Assembly (NCBI GenBank): GCA_903844735.1
Contig: CAIMUX010000112.1
Location: 1-44,585 of the forward strand
Length of the DNA stretch: 44,585 bases
DNA from: Candidatus Eiseniibacteriota bacterium
GTDB taxonomy: Bacteria; Eisenbacteria; RBG-16-71-46; CAIMUX01
Direction of reading: 5' to 3'
How positions within the stretch are numbered: the first letter of the stretch is position 1; each line of letters starts with the position of its first letter. Of this stretch, positions 43,967 to 44,585 are shown piece after piece. Below the pieces are notes generated by a model. It was not told where the DNA came from, did not search any database, and saw nothing but the letters and a program-made list of their open reading frames with translations. Position numbers and translations under genes: made by a program.

Positions 43967-44585
43967 ATGATGCTGAGCTGCCGGAAGCGCGGGTCCCGGG
44001 CCTTGGTCGTTGCCGGAACCGTCATCCTCGTCTTGGTCGCGGCCACCGCGGCCCAGGCTCAGGCGCCCAAGGGTCGGGTCTCGTTCTCCGGACTGGTAGG
44101 TGGCTGTCTTCCCGCGCTCGGCGATGTAAACAGGGACATCCGGCGGGGGAACGTCGTCATTGAAGAACGCAAATGGATCCCGATCAAGGAGATCACCACC
44201 GGCTTCACCTTTACGGGGGATCTGCGGGCCCGCGTCTACGGTCCGCTCACACTTTCGCTCGGCGTCGGCCAGTCCTTCGCCAACACAGAGATCGGCGACT
44301 TCGATCAGGTCATATCGGTGAAACCGAAGGTGGTTTTCTACCATGTTCGGGCTCTCTACGATCTGCCGTTCAAACCGATGCCGAGGATGTTTCTCCGGGT
44401 CGGCGGCGGTCTGGTCGATGCCACCAGCGCACAGGTGGCGGTGCGCCACGAAAAGCGGATCATGCAGACCTTGAATTGGATCGAGTCGGCCACGTTCAAA
44501 GCGAAAGGGTTGGGTGCCCACGCTCTTATCGAGAGCGAACTGATGCTCAACCAACGGACCACCCTGGTCATCGACGTCGGTTACC
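43967..44585 (+). CDS. Outer-membrane beta-barrel protein, 5' part
   Basis: The frame opens at ATG 43967 after AGGGGGAG and runs off the right edge (206 codons seen). The signal peptide reads ALVVAGTVILVLVAATAAQA with cleavage near QAQA. The mature part has alternating strands (RVSFSGLVGGCLPALGDVNR, LRARVYGPLTLSLGVGQSF, MFLRVGGGLVDATS), consistent with an OmpW/outer-membrane beta-barrel domain. The 170 bases between it and the previous gene hold no gene. Function is unknown. Confidence 0.7.
   Translation, partial: MMLSCRKRGSRALVVAGTVILVLVAATAAQAQAPKGRVSFSGLVGGCLPALGDVNRDIRRGNVVIEERKWIPIKEITTGFTFTGDLRARVYGPLTLSLGVGQSFANTEIGDFDQVISVKPKVVFYHVRALYDLPFKPMPRMFLRVGGGLVDATSAQVAVRHEKRIMQTLNWIESATFKAKGLGAHALIESELMLNQRTTLVIDVGY

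Overview
The window is a high-GC bacterial chromosome segment. No rRNA or tRNA is present to place it. Secreted proteins at 744-2347, 34741-37197 and 37317-40616 all end in a FlgD-like, T9SS type A-style C-terminal Ig domain. Together with a porin ending in Phe, an apolipoprotein N-acyltransferase, a 'GGPxDTxPP' Ig-like lipoprotein and a DUF4388 protein, this suggests a Gram-negative from an FCB-related or neighbouring candidate phylum (for example Eisenbacteria-like). That placement is an inference from gene content only.

Region 1 (1-16.7 kb) is a defence and toxin-antitoxin island with heavy gene decay. It holds a VapBC-like pair cut by the left edge, an intact DUF433/DUF5615 pair, an antitoxin/MazF pair, orphan antitoxins (XRE, YgiT zinc finger, Phd) and many remnants (AlbA_2/RecG-like C-terminus, CARDB secreted protein, DUF1016 nuclease, two further DUF433 copies, AbiEi stub, AAA ATPase stub, staphylococcal-nuclease-like and PIN stubs). 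Two BREX hallmark genes, pglZ (3335-5899) and brxL (14132-16156), lie about 8 kb apart. brxC, pglX, brxA and brxB are not in the window. Between them sit a compact AAA ATPase plus TOPRIM-like gene pair (7790-9440), with a small unknown protein upstream, a SatD/DUF3307 pair with a palindrome before it, and an AAA_14/DUF4143 ATPase directly before brxL. An IS21-type end with 42-bp repeats cuts the start of another ATPase gene.

Region 2 (16.7-20.8 kb, minus strand) is a tightly packed operon: outer-membrane porin, small phosphate-binding-type periplasmic protein, then a hybrid histidine kinase with two receiver domains. The three genes overlap by a few bases and look like one sensing unit.

Region 3 (21.1-30.1 kb) is a core metabolic block. 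It contains ornithine carbamoyltransferase, an Ig-like lipoprotein, the lysine/diaminopimelate genes dapF-dapA-dapB, ribosomal protein S20 (minus strand), apolipoprotein N-acyltransferase and a RlmI-like rRNA methyltransferase. Several neighbours overlap by 4 bases (ATGA or GTGA), which implies translational coupling.

Region 4 (30.6-44.6 kb) holds a small lipoprotein, a frameshifted kinase-like/AAA/TPR regulator whose kinase domain lacks key residues, a secreted GH144-type glucanase-like protein with a promoter almost on top of its start codon, a giant secreted repeat protein with about 14 'GGxF...W' repeats, pilT, a DUF4388 protein carrying what looks like a dead copy of the PilT ATPase domain, and the start of an outer-membrane beta-barrel protein at the right edge.
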